64,000 nt of DNA from an uncultured Bacteroidota bacterium (GTDB taxonomy: Bacteria; Bacteroidota; Bacteroidia; Flavobacteriales; Flavobacteriaceae), in assembly GCA_903838055.1 (NCBI GenBank), contig CAILWV010000006.1:17127-81126 (forward strand), written 5' to 3'. Positions 16,558-26,976 of this stretch are shown in pieces. A model generated the notes under the pieces. The model did not search any database. It was not told the origin of the DNA and saw nothing but the letters and a program-made list of their open reading frames with translations. Both the position numbers and the translations under genes were made by a program. Numbering within the stretch: position 1 is the stretch's first letter; every line of letters starts with the position of its first letter.

Positions 16558-17903
16558 ACTGCAGATTTTAGTTTGCTTAATATCAAATTTTCAACTTCTT
16601 CCGTATTCCATTTTTCTTCAATATTTTCTAATTGCATTACTTCTTCCATAATTGCATTTTGGAGATCTCCAATAGCAAGTGCTTCCGAATAGGGCTGCAA
16701 GCTAAAAGTAACTCTACTATATAATGGCATCCATTTATCGGGATGTTTATCGGAAAACAATTTTTCTATTTTCTTCTGCAACAAGAATTTTTCATCGGCT
16801 GTTTTAGAACTCATTTCTATGAAATTTCTTCTAGAAAGTTCTGCAATTGCATCAGCATTTGGTTTACGGGATTTTTCATATTCAGAGAAAATCATTTTCC
16901 AATCATCGCCATATTTAGTAATCATTTCACTAAGAATAGAGATATCTTCAAAACCTGCATTCATTCCATGTCCATAAAAAGGCACTATAGCATGAGCTGA
17001 ATCTCCAATTAGAGCTACTTTATCTTCATAAGTCCAAGGATAGCATTTCATTATTGCTAAGTAACTAGTTGGATTTTTAAAGAAATCTTTTACTAAATCA
17101 GGAATTACGGCTTTAGTATCTGGAAAATATTTAGCAAAGAATGCAATCAAAGTGGACTTATCTTTTAATTTTTCAAAGGAATTTTCTCCTTCAAATGGCA
17201 TGAATAAAGTACACGTAAACGTTCCATCTAAATTAGACAATGCCATCAACATAAAGTTACCTCTTGGCCAAATGTGCAGAGAGTTTTTATCTATTTTATG
17301 AGTACCGTCTTCATTTGCAGGAATATGCAACTCTTTATATCCAATTTTCATGAATTCCTGTGAATAATCGAACATCGATTGACGTTGCATTCTATGTCTA
17401 ATTCTAGAAAACGCACCATCAGCACCAAAAACTTTATCGTATTTTAAATCTTGCCACTCCCCTCTTTCCGTTTCTCCTATATGTAATGTAGCGGTAGCTA
17501 AAGTGACATCCCAAATTTTATGATCAAAAAAGAACTCAACTCCAGCATCTTCTGCCAAATCAATCATTCTTCTATTCAATACACCTCGAGAAAGTGAAAA
17601 AATAGCCTCCCCTTCTTTTCCATAATATTGGTATTGCAAGGTGTTGTCTTGGGTATGAATAGCTCTTTTATCTACTGGAATTCCTATTTTTCGAATTTCA
17701 TCTTCTAAACCTACGTCTTGCATGGCTTTCCAACCGCGATTAGACATTACAAGATTAATAGAACGACCAGAAAAAGTAAAAGTTCTAATATCTGGACTTC
17801 GGTCGTAAACATGAACCGTATGGCCTAATCTTTTAAGATATATTGCTAATAATGTTCCAACTAATCCGGAACCTACAACCGCAATTTTTTGGGGAGTTTG
17901 CAT
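16554..17903 (-). CDS. kmo: Kynurenine 3-monooxygenase
   Basis: This FAD- and NADPH-dependent enzyme hydroxylates L-kynurenine to 3-hydroxykynurenine in tryptophan breakdown toward quinolinate/NAD. The 449-residue protein has the Rossmann FAD fingerprint IAVVGSGLVGTLLAIYLKRLG at the N-terminus and the second FAD motif VALIGDSAHAIVPFYGHGMN near residue 295-315. It also has the family segments RSINLVMSNRGW and RRMIDLAE. It stands alone, but kynU, the next enzyme, is encoded at 25.5-26.8 kb on the same strand. Confidence 0.95.
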   Translation of the reverse strand: MQTPQKIAVVGSGLVGTLLAIYLKRLGHTVHVYDRSPDIRTFTFSGRSINLVMSNRGWKAMQDVGLEDEIRKIGIPVDKRAIHTQDNTLQYQYYGKEGEAIFSLSRGVLNRRMIDLAEDAGVEFFFDHKIWDVTLATATLHIGETERGEWQDLKYDKVFGADGAFSRIRHRMQRQSMFDYSQEFMKIGYKELHIPANEDGTHKIDKNSLHIWPRGNFMLMALSNLDGTFTCTLFMPFEGENSFEKLKDKSTLIAFFAKYFPDTKAVIPDLVKDFFKNPTSYLAIMKCYPWTYEDKVALIGDSAHAIVPFYGHGMNAGFEDISILSEMITKYGDDWKMIFSEYEKSRKPNADAIAELSRRNFIEMSSKTADEKFLLQKKIEKLFSDKHPDKWMPLYSRVTFSLQPYSEALAIGDLQNAIMEEVMQLENIEEKWNTEEVENLILSKLKSAV

Positions 17904-18027
17904 GTATATTGTAAATGGTTGAGCAAAATTACAGAATTATTATATTAATCTTCAGAAAATTAATCAAAATAATTAATCCTAATTCATCTAATTGTTTATT
18001 CTTTTTAGTTATTTATTAAACAAATAC

Positions 18028-18035
18028 TATCTTTG
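18028..18035 (+). promoter_or_regulatory. Candidate -7 box for the flavin reductase gene
   Basis: TATCTTTG matches TAnnTTTG 13 bases before the ATG at 18049. That predicts a very short leader. No well-spaced -33 TTG was found. Confidence 0.35.
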
Positions 18036-18048
18036 AAGAAAAATAAAG

Positions 18049-18690
18049 ATGATAAACTTTTCAAAAGAAGATATAAACGAAATGCATTCCATACCAAGAT
18101 TGAATCTTATTAATTCTTGTACGGGTTACAAATCGGCTAATTTAATTGCTACAAAATCTAAAGATGGTATTTCAAACGTGGCACTATTTAGCAGCGTTAC
18201 TCACATTGGTAGTAATCCGCCTATGATTAGTTTTATCACTAGACCACTAACGGTAAAACGGGACACCTATACTAATATTAAAGACATTGGATATTTCACT
18301 GTAAATCATGTTGTTGATAGCATGATTAAAGATGCACACCATACATCTGCTAGTTATGACGAAACAATTTCTGAATTTGACAAAACAAATCTATTTGAAG
18401 AGTACAAAGAATCAATTACTATTCCGTTTGTTAAGGGAAGTCCTGTTCAATTGTATTGCAAATATCTGAACGAATATCATATATTAGAAAACGACACCAT
18501 ACATATTATTGCCTCAATTGAGAACCTATTTTTTGAGGAAGAATTACTACACAAAGACAATTGGTTGCAACTGGATAAAGCAAATGTAATTTCAATTAAC
18601 GGCTTGGATGGTTATGCCTTACCAAAAATAATTGATCGTTTGGAGTATGCAAGACCAAATTTAGAAGCAAAATCAATCTTGAATAAATAA
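18049..18690 (+). CDS. Flavin reductase-like (FMN-binding split barrel) protein
   Basis: The 213-residue protein resembles the flavin-reductase-like family. The N-terminal half contains the flavin-binding core SVTHIGSNPPMISFITRPLT and RDTYTNIKDIGYFTVNHV. Family members reduce flavin for partner monooxygenases or act as stand-alone oxidoreductases. It is transcribed divergently from kmo (145 bases apart), but Kmo carries its own FAD and NADPH site, so a partnership is not implied. The substrate is unknown. Confidence 0.8.
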   Translation: MINFSKEDINEMHSIPRLNLINSCTGYKSANLIATKSKDGISNVALFSSVTHIGSNPPMISFITRPLTVKRDTYTNIKDIGYFTVNHVVDSMIKDAHHTSASYDETISEFDKTNLFEEYKESITIPFVKGSPVQLYCKYLNEYHILENDTIHIIASIENLFFEEELLHKDNWLQLDKANVISINGLDGYALPKIIDRLEYARPNLEAKSILNK

Positions 18691-18759
18691 TGAAATAGTT
18701 TAGCTTTATTTAAACCAACTTTAACTAAAAAAGGAACTGTAATTTAATTTTATGAGTCC

Positions 18760-21168
18760 TTATTTTTTAGGTTTGAAAACTAATTTTGTAGAAGTTGAAA
18801 TAATCTCTTTTTTATTAATTTTCATTTTTCTGAATTTCCCATTATTATACATCCTAGCTTGATCGTTGTAATGCAAACTCATTGGATTTCCAGATTGCCC
18901 TGTTGGAAGGATGCTCACACTATTTTCTATATCCGAAAAATCAATAACCCTTCTTGTGGATGGGCCTCCTTTAACCTCATACTTCCCATCTTCATTATAA
19001 AAAAACAACATGTTATTTATTACTTCATTGGTACCGCTTTCTTCAAAAGGTCCTACATCGAAGAAACTTCTAAGTGCAGCAATTTTCCCAATAGGATGTT
19101 GGTGCTCCAAAGTATGCACTTTACCCCAAGTCCAATTGCATTCATTAGTACCTAATTGGTTCTCAAGTGCTACAATGGATTCTTTAAAGGATAGGATAAG
19201 AATATCTGTTTTGGATTCTCTTTTATTTTTCGTTCCAATATTATCCCACCACAAGGAATTCTCATTTTTACTTTGACCTTCAATAACTTGCTTCATAATA
19301 TGGGTTGCCAAAAATGCTTTAAAATCATCTTTTCCCAACTCGTCTTGAAAGGTATTTTTTAAATAACAAGAGATCCATTTATTGTAGATTGTTGGCGCAA
19401 CATCTTGAATATTGTTAGATCCACTCCATTTTTTCAGAATTTCTAACGCTCCTTTTTCATTGGCATTCCAATTATTGCTTGCAATAGATTTTGTCCAATT
19501 GGCAACTAGAGAAACTGCTGTTGCTGATGTATTGTCATTAATCATATTTTGAACGTCAGTACTTGTCCAATTATTTTTAGGATTTAACAATCCATCAATT
19601 CTTTTAGCTCTATCTTTTGGCAAATAATAGCCCGGATACAAATAACCTCCAATAGACTCAGGTTGGTTATTAGCAGAATAAACATAATTCCAAATTGGAT
19701 TAATTGCAGATGGGTTTTTAGAGAAATCAAGAAATTCTCTTTTGTCATCAATTCCATTTGCTCCATTCATAATGAAATTTCCATTTACCGATTTATCCAA
19801 TTTATATAATTTTCCAGAGGTTATCCAAGCGATATTATTCTTAGCATCTCCATACATTATATTAAGTCCTGGCGCGGCAATAAGCGAAATTGCTTTATGA
19901 AAATTGTCTAATTTTTCTGAATGAGAAAGAGCGTAAACTGCTTCTAAAATTTGATTTTTTTGTTGAGTGTAAATCCAAGACATTGCTACTGGTTTTTTAG
20001 TAGTCAATGTATTTAACAATCCATTCATAATAGGCCCGTGAATAGATTCTTTGATATTTAGTGTTACCGAAGTACTGTCTTTTACCTTAATAATTTTCTT
20101 TCGGAAGTTGTAGTTTTTATACCCATCAACCGTTTTATATTGTTTGCTATTTAATGGATTTTCTTCTTCTTGAAATAAATCTAAATCATCATTTTCAAAC
20201 ATGGTCAAGCCATAAGCATAGTTATGGTTATGTCCTAATAGTGGAAATGGAGCTCCTGCAAGATAGTAGCCGTACATTTCATAATTTGGGGTAGTGATGT
20301 GTGCTTCATACCAAGTACAAGGTTGCGAAAACATTATGTGCGGATCATTTGCAAAAATTACTTTCCCATTTTTGGTCTTTTTAGCACCTATAACCCAGCT
20401 GTTACTTCCAATAAATGAAGGAATTGGAGAATTATCTAACAAACTTGCAATAGATTTTGATATTTCAGAATAGTCATTACTCTTTCCGTCATAACTTTTT
20501 AATTGTGTAGTTCCAAACGAGCCATCTATACCGAAATCTTTTAGATATTCCATTCCAAATTTATCACGTATATCTGTAAGTAAAGGATCTGTTTTTTGTG
20601 CCATGGCAAAACTGAAAGACATATATCCAAAAATATTATAGACATCCTTCAATGTGAATTTTTCTTTTTGCACTCCTAACAATTGAAATTCAATTGGAGT
20701 TTTTCCTTCTTGCAAATATTGATTAATTCCATCGACATATGCCATTGCCAAAATATATGTTTCGGAGTTTTTATCAAGTTGAGCAATTGCTTTTTCAGAA
20801 TTTTCATCAATCCCTAATCCTGCAAAAAACTGGTCGTTTTTAAGAGCTTTAGTTCCGAATAATTCGGATAATCGTCCTGGTGCAATTCGCCTTAGAAGTT
20901 CCATTTGCCATAATCTATCTTGCGCATGTACATATCCTAAAGCAACCATAGCATCTTTTTGGGTATCTGCATAAATATGAGGCACTCCAAAATCATCAAA
21001 ATAAACAGTAGTTTCTTTAGAAATATTTTTTAATATAATTTCACCTTCATAGTTAGGCTTAGTTGTTTGCAAATAAACATAGAGTAATACAAATAGAAGT
21101 GCAATTATGGATAGGAAAATCAGGAAGATTCTTTTAATTTTTTTCATTGAAAAGGAATTGATTTTCAA
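18760..21168 (-). CDS. Penicillin-acylase-family Ntn hydrolase
   Basis: The 802-residue protein is an exported N-terminal-nucleophile amidase precursor. A signal/anchor helix (about residues 11-35) is followed by the alpha part (VYFDDFGVPHIYADTQKDAM, GYVHAQDRLWQMELLRR). The autocleavage site is IGSNSWVIGAKK, making Ser255 the predicted nucleophile of the beta chain. Downstream FANDPHIMFSQP and the asparagine-containing GLTMFENDDLDLF motif are typical. The members' natural substrates vary (beta-lactams, acyl-homoserine lactones, other amides) and cannot be told here. A second ATG at 21147 is an equally good start. Confidence 0.9.
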   Translation of the reverse strand: MKINSFSMKKIKRIFLIFLSIIALLFVLLYVYLQTTKPNYEGEIILKNISKETTVYFDDFGVPHIYADTQKDAMVALGYVHAQDRLWQMELLRRIAPGRLSELFGTKALKNDQFFAGLGIDENSEKAIAQLDKNSETYILAMAYVDGINQYLQEGKTPIEFQLLGVQKEKFTLKDVYNIFGYMSFSFAMAQKTDPLLTDIRDKFGMEYLKDFGIDGSFGTTQLKSYDGKSNDYSEISKSIASLLDNSPIPSFIGSNSWVIGAKKTKNGKVIFANDPHIMFSQPCTWYEAHITTPNYEMYGYYLAGAPFPLLGHNHNYAYGLTMFENDDLDLFQEEENPLNSKQYKTVDGYKNYNFRKKIIKVKDSTSVTLNIKESIHGPIMNGLLNTLTTKKPVAMSWIYTQQKNQILEAVYALSHSEKLDNFHKAISLIAAPGLNIMYGDAKNNIAWITSGKLYKLDKSVNGNFIMNGANGIDDKREFLDFSKNPSAINPIWNYVYSANNQPESIGGYLYPGYYLPKDRAKRIDGLLNPKNNWTSTDVQNMINDNTSATAVSLVANWTKSIASNNWNANEKGALEILKKWSGSNNIQDVAPTIYNKWISCYLKNTFQDELGKDDFKAFLATHIMKQVIEGQSKNENSLWWDNIGTKNKRESKTDILILSFKESIVALENQLGTNECNWTWGKVHTLEHQHPIGKIAALRSFFDVGPFEESGTNEVINNMLFFYNEDGKYEVKGGPSTRRVIDFSDIENSVSILPTGQSGNPMSLHYNDQARMYNNGKFRKMKINKKEIISTSTKLVFKPKK

Positions 21169-21315
21169 ATTTATAAAATAATAAGGAATGTTGATGTAAA
21201 ATCGGAAGTTATATCATACATCAATTACACAATTTACAAAAAATTCATCTGCCTAAAACACAAAAAAATAATATGGAAAATAGTATTAAATCAACTTTTG
21301 ATGAAAAAAATATTT

Positions 21316-22395
21316 TTAAGATTTGAAAACCACTTCAGGCTCTTGTTGGCTTAAGCAATGAAAACTTCCTAACCCCCAGATAATATCAGTTGAATCAATA
21401 CCTATCACTTTACGAGAATGAAAACAATTCTGTAATATATCCAAAGCTTTCACATCATTTTTGTCATCTCTGAAAGTTGGTACAATTACTTTTTCATTTG
21501 CAATGTAGAAATTAGCATAGGAAGCTGGTAAAATTTGATCTTCAAAAATAACAGGTTTTGGCATTGGCAGTTCAATTACATTCAATTGTTTACCATTTTC
21601 TAAACGCATATTATTTAGCAGATGAAGATTTTCTTGCAAAATAGAATGATTTTCGTCATTTTTATTTTCTTCAACAACAGTAATCACAGTATCTTCATTT
21701 ACAAATCGGGTGATATCGTCAATATGGCCGTCGGTATCATCTCCAATTATTCCGTCATTTACCCATAATATATGATTCACTCCATAGTAATCTGACAAGT
21801 ATTTTTCTATTTGGTCTTGATTCAATTGCGGATTCCGATTAGGATTTAACAAACATGCCTTTGATGTTAGTAAAGTTCCTTTTCCGTTAAATTCTACACT
21901 ACCTCCTTCCATCACTATTTGAGGATGAAAAACTGGCAAACCTAATTCTTTTCCAATTAATGTAGGAATTACATCATCCAAATCAAAAGGAGGATATTTA
22001 TTTCCCCATGCATTATAACCCCAATCTACGATTGCTTTTTCATTAGAATTATGATTCAATAAAAATGAAGGTCCATGATCACGACACCAAGCATCATTTG
22101 TTGGATGGATATAAAAAGTAATTTGACTTATTAAAAAATCTAAATTGGAACTTTTATTTGCATAAACACAAGTTCGTAATTGCGTTAATGCAAATAATTT
22201 CATTGATTCATCAATCACATTGACACAAACTTTTTGATTTTCTGCAACTTGCAAAATAAATTCACAATATGGATTGTAAATAGTTTGTATTTTTCCAGGC
22301 CATGATTCTTCTTTATGAGGCCATGAAAGCCATAGAGCCCTTTGTGAGGCAAATTCTGCTGGAAAATAAAATCCTAATTCTTTAGGTGTTTGCAT
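21316..22395 (-). CDS. aguA: Agmatine deiminase
   Basis: This enzyme converts agmatine to N-carbamoylputrescine and ammonia. The 359-residue protein has the guanidino-modifying-enzyme motifs: ALWLSWPHKEESWPG, NDAWCRDHGPSFLL, VDWGYNAWGNKYPP, VMEGGSVEFNGKG, DDTDGHIDDITRF and the catalytic cysteine in GLGSFHCLSQQEPE near the C-terminus. It lies 9 bases downstream of the amidase gene for the next step, so the two form a putrescine operon. Confidence 0.95.
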   Translation of the reverse strand: MQTPKELGFYFPAEFASQRALWLSWPHKEESWPGKIQTIYNPYCEFILQVAENQKVCVNVIDESMKLFALTQLRTCVYANKSSNLDFLISQITFYIHPTNDAWCRDHGPSFLLNHNSNEKAIVDWGYNAWGNKYPPFDLDDVIPTLIGKELGLPVFHPQIVMEGGSVEFNGKGTLLTSKACLLNPNRNPQLNQDQIEKYLSDYYGVNHILWVNDGIIGDDTDGHIDDITRFVNEDTVITVVEENKNDENHSILQENLHLLNNMRLENGKQLNVIELPMPKPVIFEDQILPASYANFYIANEKVIVPTFRDDKNDVKALDILQNCFHSRKVIGIDSTDIIWGLGSFHCLSQQEPEVVFKS

Positions 22396-22404
22396 GGGTA
22401 ACTA

Positions 22405-23280
22405 TTATTCTTCGTCAATAAATCGTTTTGTAATTGGCAAATAACTATCTATTCTTCTATCTCGAAGGAAAGGCCAATGCATTCTAAAATAGTTGGATTC
22501 TTTAAGATTTATATTGGTTACGGTAGTTTCTTCATTTTCGTGAGAAGCCAAATAAAGTAATTTTCCTTGTGCATTAGTAACGAAACTTCCTCCCCAAAAC
22601 TTCATTGCTCCATCTTGTTCAAATCCTACTCGGTTTACACTTACTACCGGAACGCCATTTGCAACAGCATGAGAACGTTGGATAGTTTGCCAAGCATTAT
22701 ATTGGTCTTTATTAGTTTCCTCATCTTGATCGGTTGCCCAGCCAATTGCAGTTGGATAAAATAATATTTCGGCTCCCATTAAAGAAGTTATTCTTGCCGC
22801 CTCAGGATACCATTGGTCCCAACAAATTAACACTCCAATTTTAGCAAACTTAGTTTGAAACACTTTATAGCCTAAATCACCTGGGGTAAAATAGAATTTT
22901 TCATAAAAAGACGGATCGTCAGGAATGTGCATTTTACGGTATTTTCCTAAATAGGATCCATCGGCATCAATAACTGCAGTAGTATTGTGGTATAATCCTT
23001 CGGCTCTTTTTTCAAATAAAGAAGCAATGATAACAACACCCAGTTCTTTGGCTAACAAACTCATAATATCAGTTGTCGGCCCCGGAATTGTTTCGGCTAA
23101 TTGAAAATTATCGTAATCTTCAACATCACAAAAATACAAAGAAGTGAAAAGTTCTTGCAAACAAATAATCTGTGCTCCTTTTGCAGCAGCATTTCGTATT
23201 TCTTTTTTTGCTTTTTCAATATTGGATTTTACGTCTTTGGAACAAGACATTTGTACCAATCCTATTTGTACGTTTGTCAT
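22405..23280 (-). CDS. aguB: N-carbamoylputrescine amidase
   Basis: This nitrilase-family enzyme hydrolyses N-carbamoylputrescine to putrescine, CO2 and ammonia. The 291-residue protein has the catalytic triad in context: Glu in ICLQELFTSLYFC, Lys in YRKMHIPDDPSFYEKFYF, and Cys in VLICWDQWYPEAARI. It precedes aguA in a two-gene unit, giving the complete agmatine-to-putrescine route. Confidence 0.95.
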   Translation of the reverse strand: MTNVQIGLVQMSCSKDVKSNIEKAKKEIRNAAAKGAQIICLQELFTSLYFCDVEDYDNFQLAETIPGPTTDIMSLLAKELGVVIIASLFEKRAEGLYHNTTAVIDADGSYLGKYRKMHIPDDPSFYEKFYFTPGDLGYKVFQTKFAKIGVLICWDQWYPEAARITSLMGAEILFYPTAIGWATDQDEETNKDQYNAWQTIQRSHAVANGVPVVSVNRVGFEQDGAMKFWGGSFVTNAQGKLLYLASHENEETTVTNINLKESNYFRMHWPFLRDRRIDSYLPITKRFIDEE

Positions 23281-23362
23281 TTTATTTATTTTTTTGGCAA
23301 AGTTAGTGTTTAATGTAAATTTTTGAAACTATTTTTTTATTATCTAATTTCATTTTCAGCAT

Positions 23363-23399
23363 AAAAAAAATGGCTTGAAAATTACAAGCCATTTTTTAT
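23363..23399 (-). terminator. Terminator downstream of the M36 protease gene
   Basis: AAAATGGCTTG and CAAGCCATTTT pair around a short loop, with A and T tracts on both sides. On the minus strand it starts 16 bases past the protease stop and separates that gene from aguB. Confidence 0.85.
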
Positions 23400-23414
23400 G
23401 TATTTATTTTGAAA

Positions 23415-25484
23415 TTATTCTTTAATAAACTTGTAACTTGATTTAGAGGAATTGAAATAAATAGTATAAACTCCATTAGAAAGTTTAGAAACATCAATTT
23501 TTTCCTCATTAGAATTAATTGGTTTTTCCATTATTTTTTGCCCTAAAATAGAATAAATTATAATGCTTTCAGTTGAATCAAATTCTCCTTTAATTGTAAT
23601 TTGATTTTTCGCTGGATTAGGATAAATAACTACACTTTCTTTTACATTTTGAGCTACAGCTAAATTTGGTGTTACTACTAAATTAAATCCGCAATTTACT
23701 GATGTTCCTAAAGTAGCAGTCATCGTTACAGGATATGTTCCAGGAGAAAGTACTGAACCTACTGCAGGTGACTGTGTTACTACAGCAGCACAATTAGCAC
23801 TTATTGCATTAGATAAGTTAGAAAAATTTGGAACTGTATAAACGTTATTTGAATCTGCTGAAACCGTTTGATCAGCTGGACAATTAATTTTCAATGCTAC
23901 CGCTGCCATTGCATATCCTGCAGCATTGAACTTATCAGTCATTGTTTGAATATCTGCACAAGGATAATTCATGTTTATTGCTGCTTGTCTTACTGCAACT
24001 GCAGCTGTTTTTTGGTTAGATGTACTATTGGTTAAAGCCAAACCTTCAATAAAAGCTTTATCCATTTTTGTCTTACCAATGACATCATAAATTTTCATTA
24101 ATGCAGTTGCCCATATTTGGCCGTAAGTATGAATTTCGGTATAGGTTGAACCCGTTTGCGGATAGGTTCTAGTATAATTAGTTACTCTGCCACCCCACCA
24201 TTCATTATGTCCATCCCAACTAAAAACCCAATTGTATGCTGGTTCCGTTGAAGTCCATTGGTTTAAACTTCTGCTATGAGAAACTGCCCAATAATCACCA
24301 TTCCCTTCTCCTAAACCGGTAGAACTTGAAGCATGACCACCAGTAATCCAATCATGAATTCCGTGACCCATTTCATGCAAAATAACATCAGCATCTTCAG
24401 CATCATCTACACCACCTTCACCAAAAACTAAAGTTCCTCCTGTGTAATAGGAATTATCGGCTCCATTATCTCCTGAAGGATCAAAATACAACACACCTGA
24501 ATTTGTCAATGGAACACATGGAATTCCTAAAGTGGTATTAATATATCGTAAACTTTTATCTAAATTATAAAATGCATTCGCAGCCTCAAAAGCATCATTT
24601 TCTCTGTCATACAAAAAATTCGGAGAAGTTTGAGTAAACAATCCTTTACTTGGAGCCTCTAAATCTTGAATTTCCACAAAGGAGCTCTTTAATTTATATA
24701 TTCCTGCAGTTAAATCAATTTCAGGAAGTGTAACCAAAGTTCTAGTAGCATCTAAATCGGTATTCGTAGCATCATTATTATCTACATAATTACCTGCATA
24801 TGCAACATGTGCCTGAGAAAGTGGATCAGGGTTGTAAACCATTGCAGTTCCAGAAACAAAAGAATTAGGAGAGGCAACTTTATTGTTTAATACTGTTTTT
24901 TTAGAAGCAACTTTTTTGCTTTTTTTCTCTTTTTTATGATGGTAAACTGCAACATCCGTTTTGCTTAATACCGAACCTGTTTTAGCATCAATCATCACTT
25001 CCCAACTTCCTGACATGTCAAATGCGTTGGTAACAACTCTATAAACCAAAATGGTATTTTGTTCTTTTTTCAATACACAAAGTTTTGATTCTTGGTGTGT
25101 TATTGCTCCTTTAAAATTTAAAGCAGAATTTGAAATTGATACTGCAGTTGCTTCTGTAATAGAAGGATTTGTATCAATATTTGCAATAGTTGAATCGTAA
25201 TTATTTGAAGAATAAGTAACTTCATTTCCGTTTGCAAAATTCACTACTATTTCCGAATCATAAACCGGAACCTCATTAAGCATTTGTTGAAAACGTAAGG
25301 TTTCACCTGCTAATCCTTTTCTAACAAAAGTTAGTTTAAAAGTATGATAAGGTTGAATATTTAGTTCTTTTGAGTGTTCACTTATCCAACTTCTTGCTGC
25401 GGTTTCTTTATCAGAAACTTGTGCAATTGCAGTATTTCCTATTGTAATAAAAAACAATACTAATGCTTGTAATTTTAATTTCAT
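23415..25484 (-). CDS. Secreted M36 (fungalysin-type) metalloprotease with T9SS tail
   Basis: The 689-residue secreted protease begins with a signal peptide (MKLKLQALVLFFITIGNTAIAQ). An FTP-type propeptide follows (about residues 40-170), then a peptidase domain with zinc motif HEMGHGIHDW and downstream GLGEGNGDYWAVSHSRS carrying the third ligand Glu. A HYR-like module (LKINCPADQTVSADSNNVYT) comes next. The final 75 residues are a type-A Por secretion sorting domain (VVIYPNPAKNQITIKG ... KFIKE), which marks export by the type IX system. It is probably nutritional protein breakdown outside the cell. Confidence 0.93.
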   Translation of the reverse strand: MKLKLQALVLFFITIGNTAIAQVSDKETAARSWISEHSKELNIQPYHTFKLTFVRKGLAGETLRFQQMLNEVPVYDSEIVVNFANGNEVTYSSNNYDSTIANIDTNPSITEATAVSISNSALNFKGAITHQESKLCVLKKEQNTILVYRVVTNAFDMSGSWEVMIDAKTGSVLSKTDVAVYHHKKEKKSKKVASKKTVLNNKVASPNSFVSGTAMVYNPDPLSQAHVAYAGNYVDNNDATNTDLDATRTLVTLPEIDLTAGIYKLKSSFVEIQDLEAPSKGLFTQTSPNFLYDRENDAFEAANAFYNLDKSLRYINTTLGIPCVPLTNSGVLYFDPSGDNGADNSYYTGGTLVFGEGGVDDAEDADVILHEMGHGIHDWITGGHASSSTGLGEGNGDYWAVSHSRSLNQWTSTEPAYNWVFSWDGHNEWWGGRVTNYTRTYPQTGSTYTEIHTYGQIWATALMKIYDVIGKTKMDKAFIEGLALTNSTSNQKTAAVAVRQAAINMNYPCADIQTMTDKFNAAGYAMAAVALKINCPADQTVSADSNNVYTVPNFSNLSNAISANCAAVVTQSPAVGSVLSPGTYPVTMTATLGTSVNCGFNLVVTPNLAVAQNVKESVVIYPNPAKNQITIKGEFDSTESIIIYSILGQKIMEKPINSNEEKIDVSKLSNGVYTIYFNSSKSSYKFIKE

Positions 25485-25550
25485 ATTTTTTGTTATTTTT
25501 TAATTATCAATCAGTTACAAATAAAACCAATTTTGTTGAATTATAAAAAT

Positions 25551-26831
25551 TTATTTACTGCAGGCTTTAATACCCTGCTTCAACATTTGACCAAAATCAT
25601 ACATATCTTCATAGGAAGTGTATAATGGTACAGGTGCTAATCGAATAACATTAGGTTCTCGCCAATCGGTGATAACACCATTTTTCATCAAATAATCAAA
25701 TAGACTTCGGCCTTCACCATGCAAGAAAACAGATAATTGACATGCTCTTTCTTCTTGATTGGAAGGGGTTATTATTTCGAAAGTACTCGCTACTTCTTTA
25801 TCAATTTCATGAAGAATGAATTCTAAATAGGATGTGATTTGATTTCTTTTATTGATTAGTTTCTCCATTCCTATTTCAGCAAACATATCTACAGATGCTA
25901 GGTAAGGTGCTAATGAAAGAATAGGAAGATTACTAATTTGCCAACCGTCGGCACCGTGAACTGGATCAAAATTTGGTTCCATCTTGAAACGACGTTCTTT
26001 ATTATGTCCCCACCAACCTGCAAAGCGAGGTAGGTTTGTTTGATGGTGTTTTTCATGAACGAAACAACCAGAAGCATTTCCAGGTCCAGAATTCATGTAT
26101 TTGTAGGAACACCAAGCAGCAAAATCAACATTCCAATCGTGGAGATCTAATTTAATATTTCCAGCAGCATGTGCTAAATCAAATCCTACGTTTGCACCTA
26201 CTTTATGCCCGGCTTCTGTAATAGTTTTCATATCAAAAACTTGTCCGGTGTAATAGTTGACACCTCCAAACATTACTAAAGCCAATTCATCTCCTACTTC
26301 TTCAATTTTAGAAAGAATATCTTCTAATCGAATATTGTGTTCTCCTTCTCGTCTTTTAATTTCAATTATTGCATCACTAGGATTAAAACCGTGGTGGTTG
26401 ACCTGTGATTGGAACATATATTGATCTGAAGGGAATGCTTTTTCTTCGCAAATGATTTTATATCGCGTTGCATTTGGACGATAAAAAGAAACCATTAATA
26501 AGTGTAAATTAACGGTCAAGGTATTCATTACTGCTACTTCCGAAGGCTTTGCGCCAACTATTTTGCTTAACGGATTTGCGAAACGTTCTTGGTAATCCCA
26601 CCAAGGTTTATCTGCATAAAAATGACCTTCAACTGCTAGATTTGCCCAATCGTTCATTACTTCATCTACATAAGATTTAGTTCGTTTAGGCTGCAATCCT
26701 AAGGAATTTCCCGTGAAGTAAATAACATTTTTCCCATTGTGTTGTGGGAAGATGAATTCATTTCTATAAGATTTTAATTCATCTTGAGCATCTAGATTTT
26801 GTGCGTATTCGCGAGTATTTTGAAAAGTCAT
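25551..26831 (-). CDS. kynU: Kynureninase
   Basis: This PLP enzyme cleaves kynurenine or 3-hydroxykynurenine to (3-hydroxy)anthranilate and alanine. The 426-residue protein shows FTGNSLGLQPK, the phosphate-binding NTLTVNLHLLM and the aspartate-containing VGFDLAHAAGN. The PLP lysine lies in AAWCSYKYMNSGPGNASGCF, and GWWGHNKERRFKM and RLAPVPLYTSYEDM follow. With kmo at 16.5 kb it supplies two successive steps of tryptophan catabolism, though the two genes are not in one operon. Confidence 0.95.
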   Translation of the reverse strand: MTFQNTREYAQNLDAQDELKSYRNEFIFPQHNGKNVIYFTGNSLGLQPKRTKSYVDEVMNDWANLAVEGHFYADKPWWDYQERFANPLSKIVGAKPSEVAVMNTLTVNLHLLMVSFYRPNATRYKIICEEKAFPSDQYMFQSQVNHHGFNPSDAIIEIKRREGEHNIRLEDILSKIEEVGDELALVMFGGVNYYTGQVFDMKTITEAGHKVGANVGFDLAHAAGNIKLDLHDWNVDFAAWCSYKYMNSGPGNASGCFVHEKHHQTNLPRFAGWWGHNKERRFKMEPNFDPVHGADGWQISNLPILSLAPYLASVDMFAEIGMEKLINKRNQITSYLEFILHEIDKEVASTFEIITPSNQEERACQLSVFLHGEGRSLFDYLMKNGVITDWREPNVIRLAPVPLYTSYEDMYDFGQMLKQGIKACSK

Positions 26832-26976
26832 TTTGTATGTTTATTTTTTTTTTGACGGAGAAGAACTTATTTATTCCCTATCGAGGTGTAAATATATTGA
26901 AAAAAAATATAGGTACAAAGGGTTTCGGTTTTGGCTTATCTAGGGAAATTTTACTTTCATACACCTAGATTGTTTA

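Noticed and set aside
18859..19276. Plus-strand open frames opposite the penicillin acylase gene
   Set aside because: They are shadows of a strongly supported gene and have no recognisable protein features.
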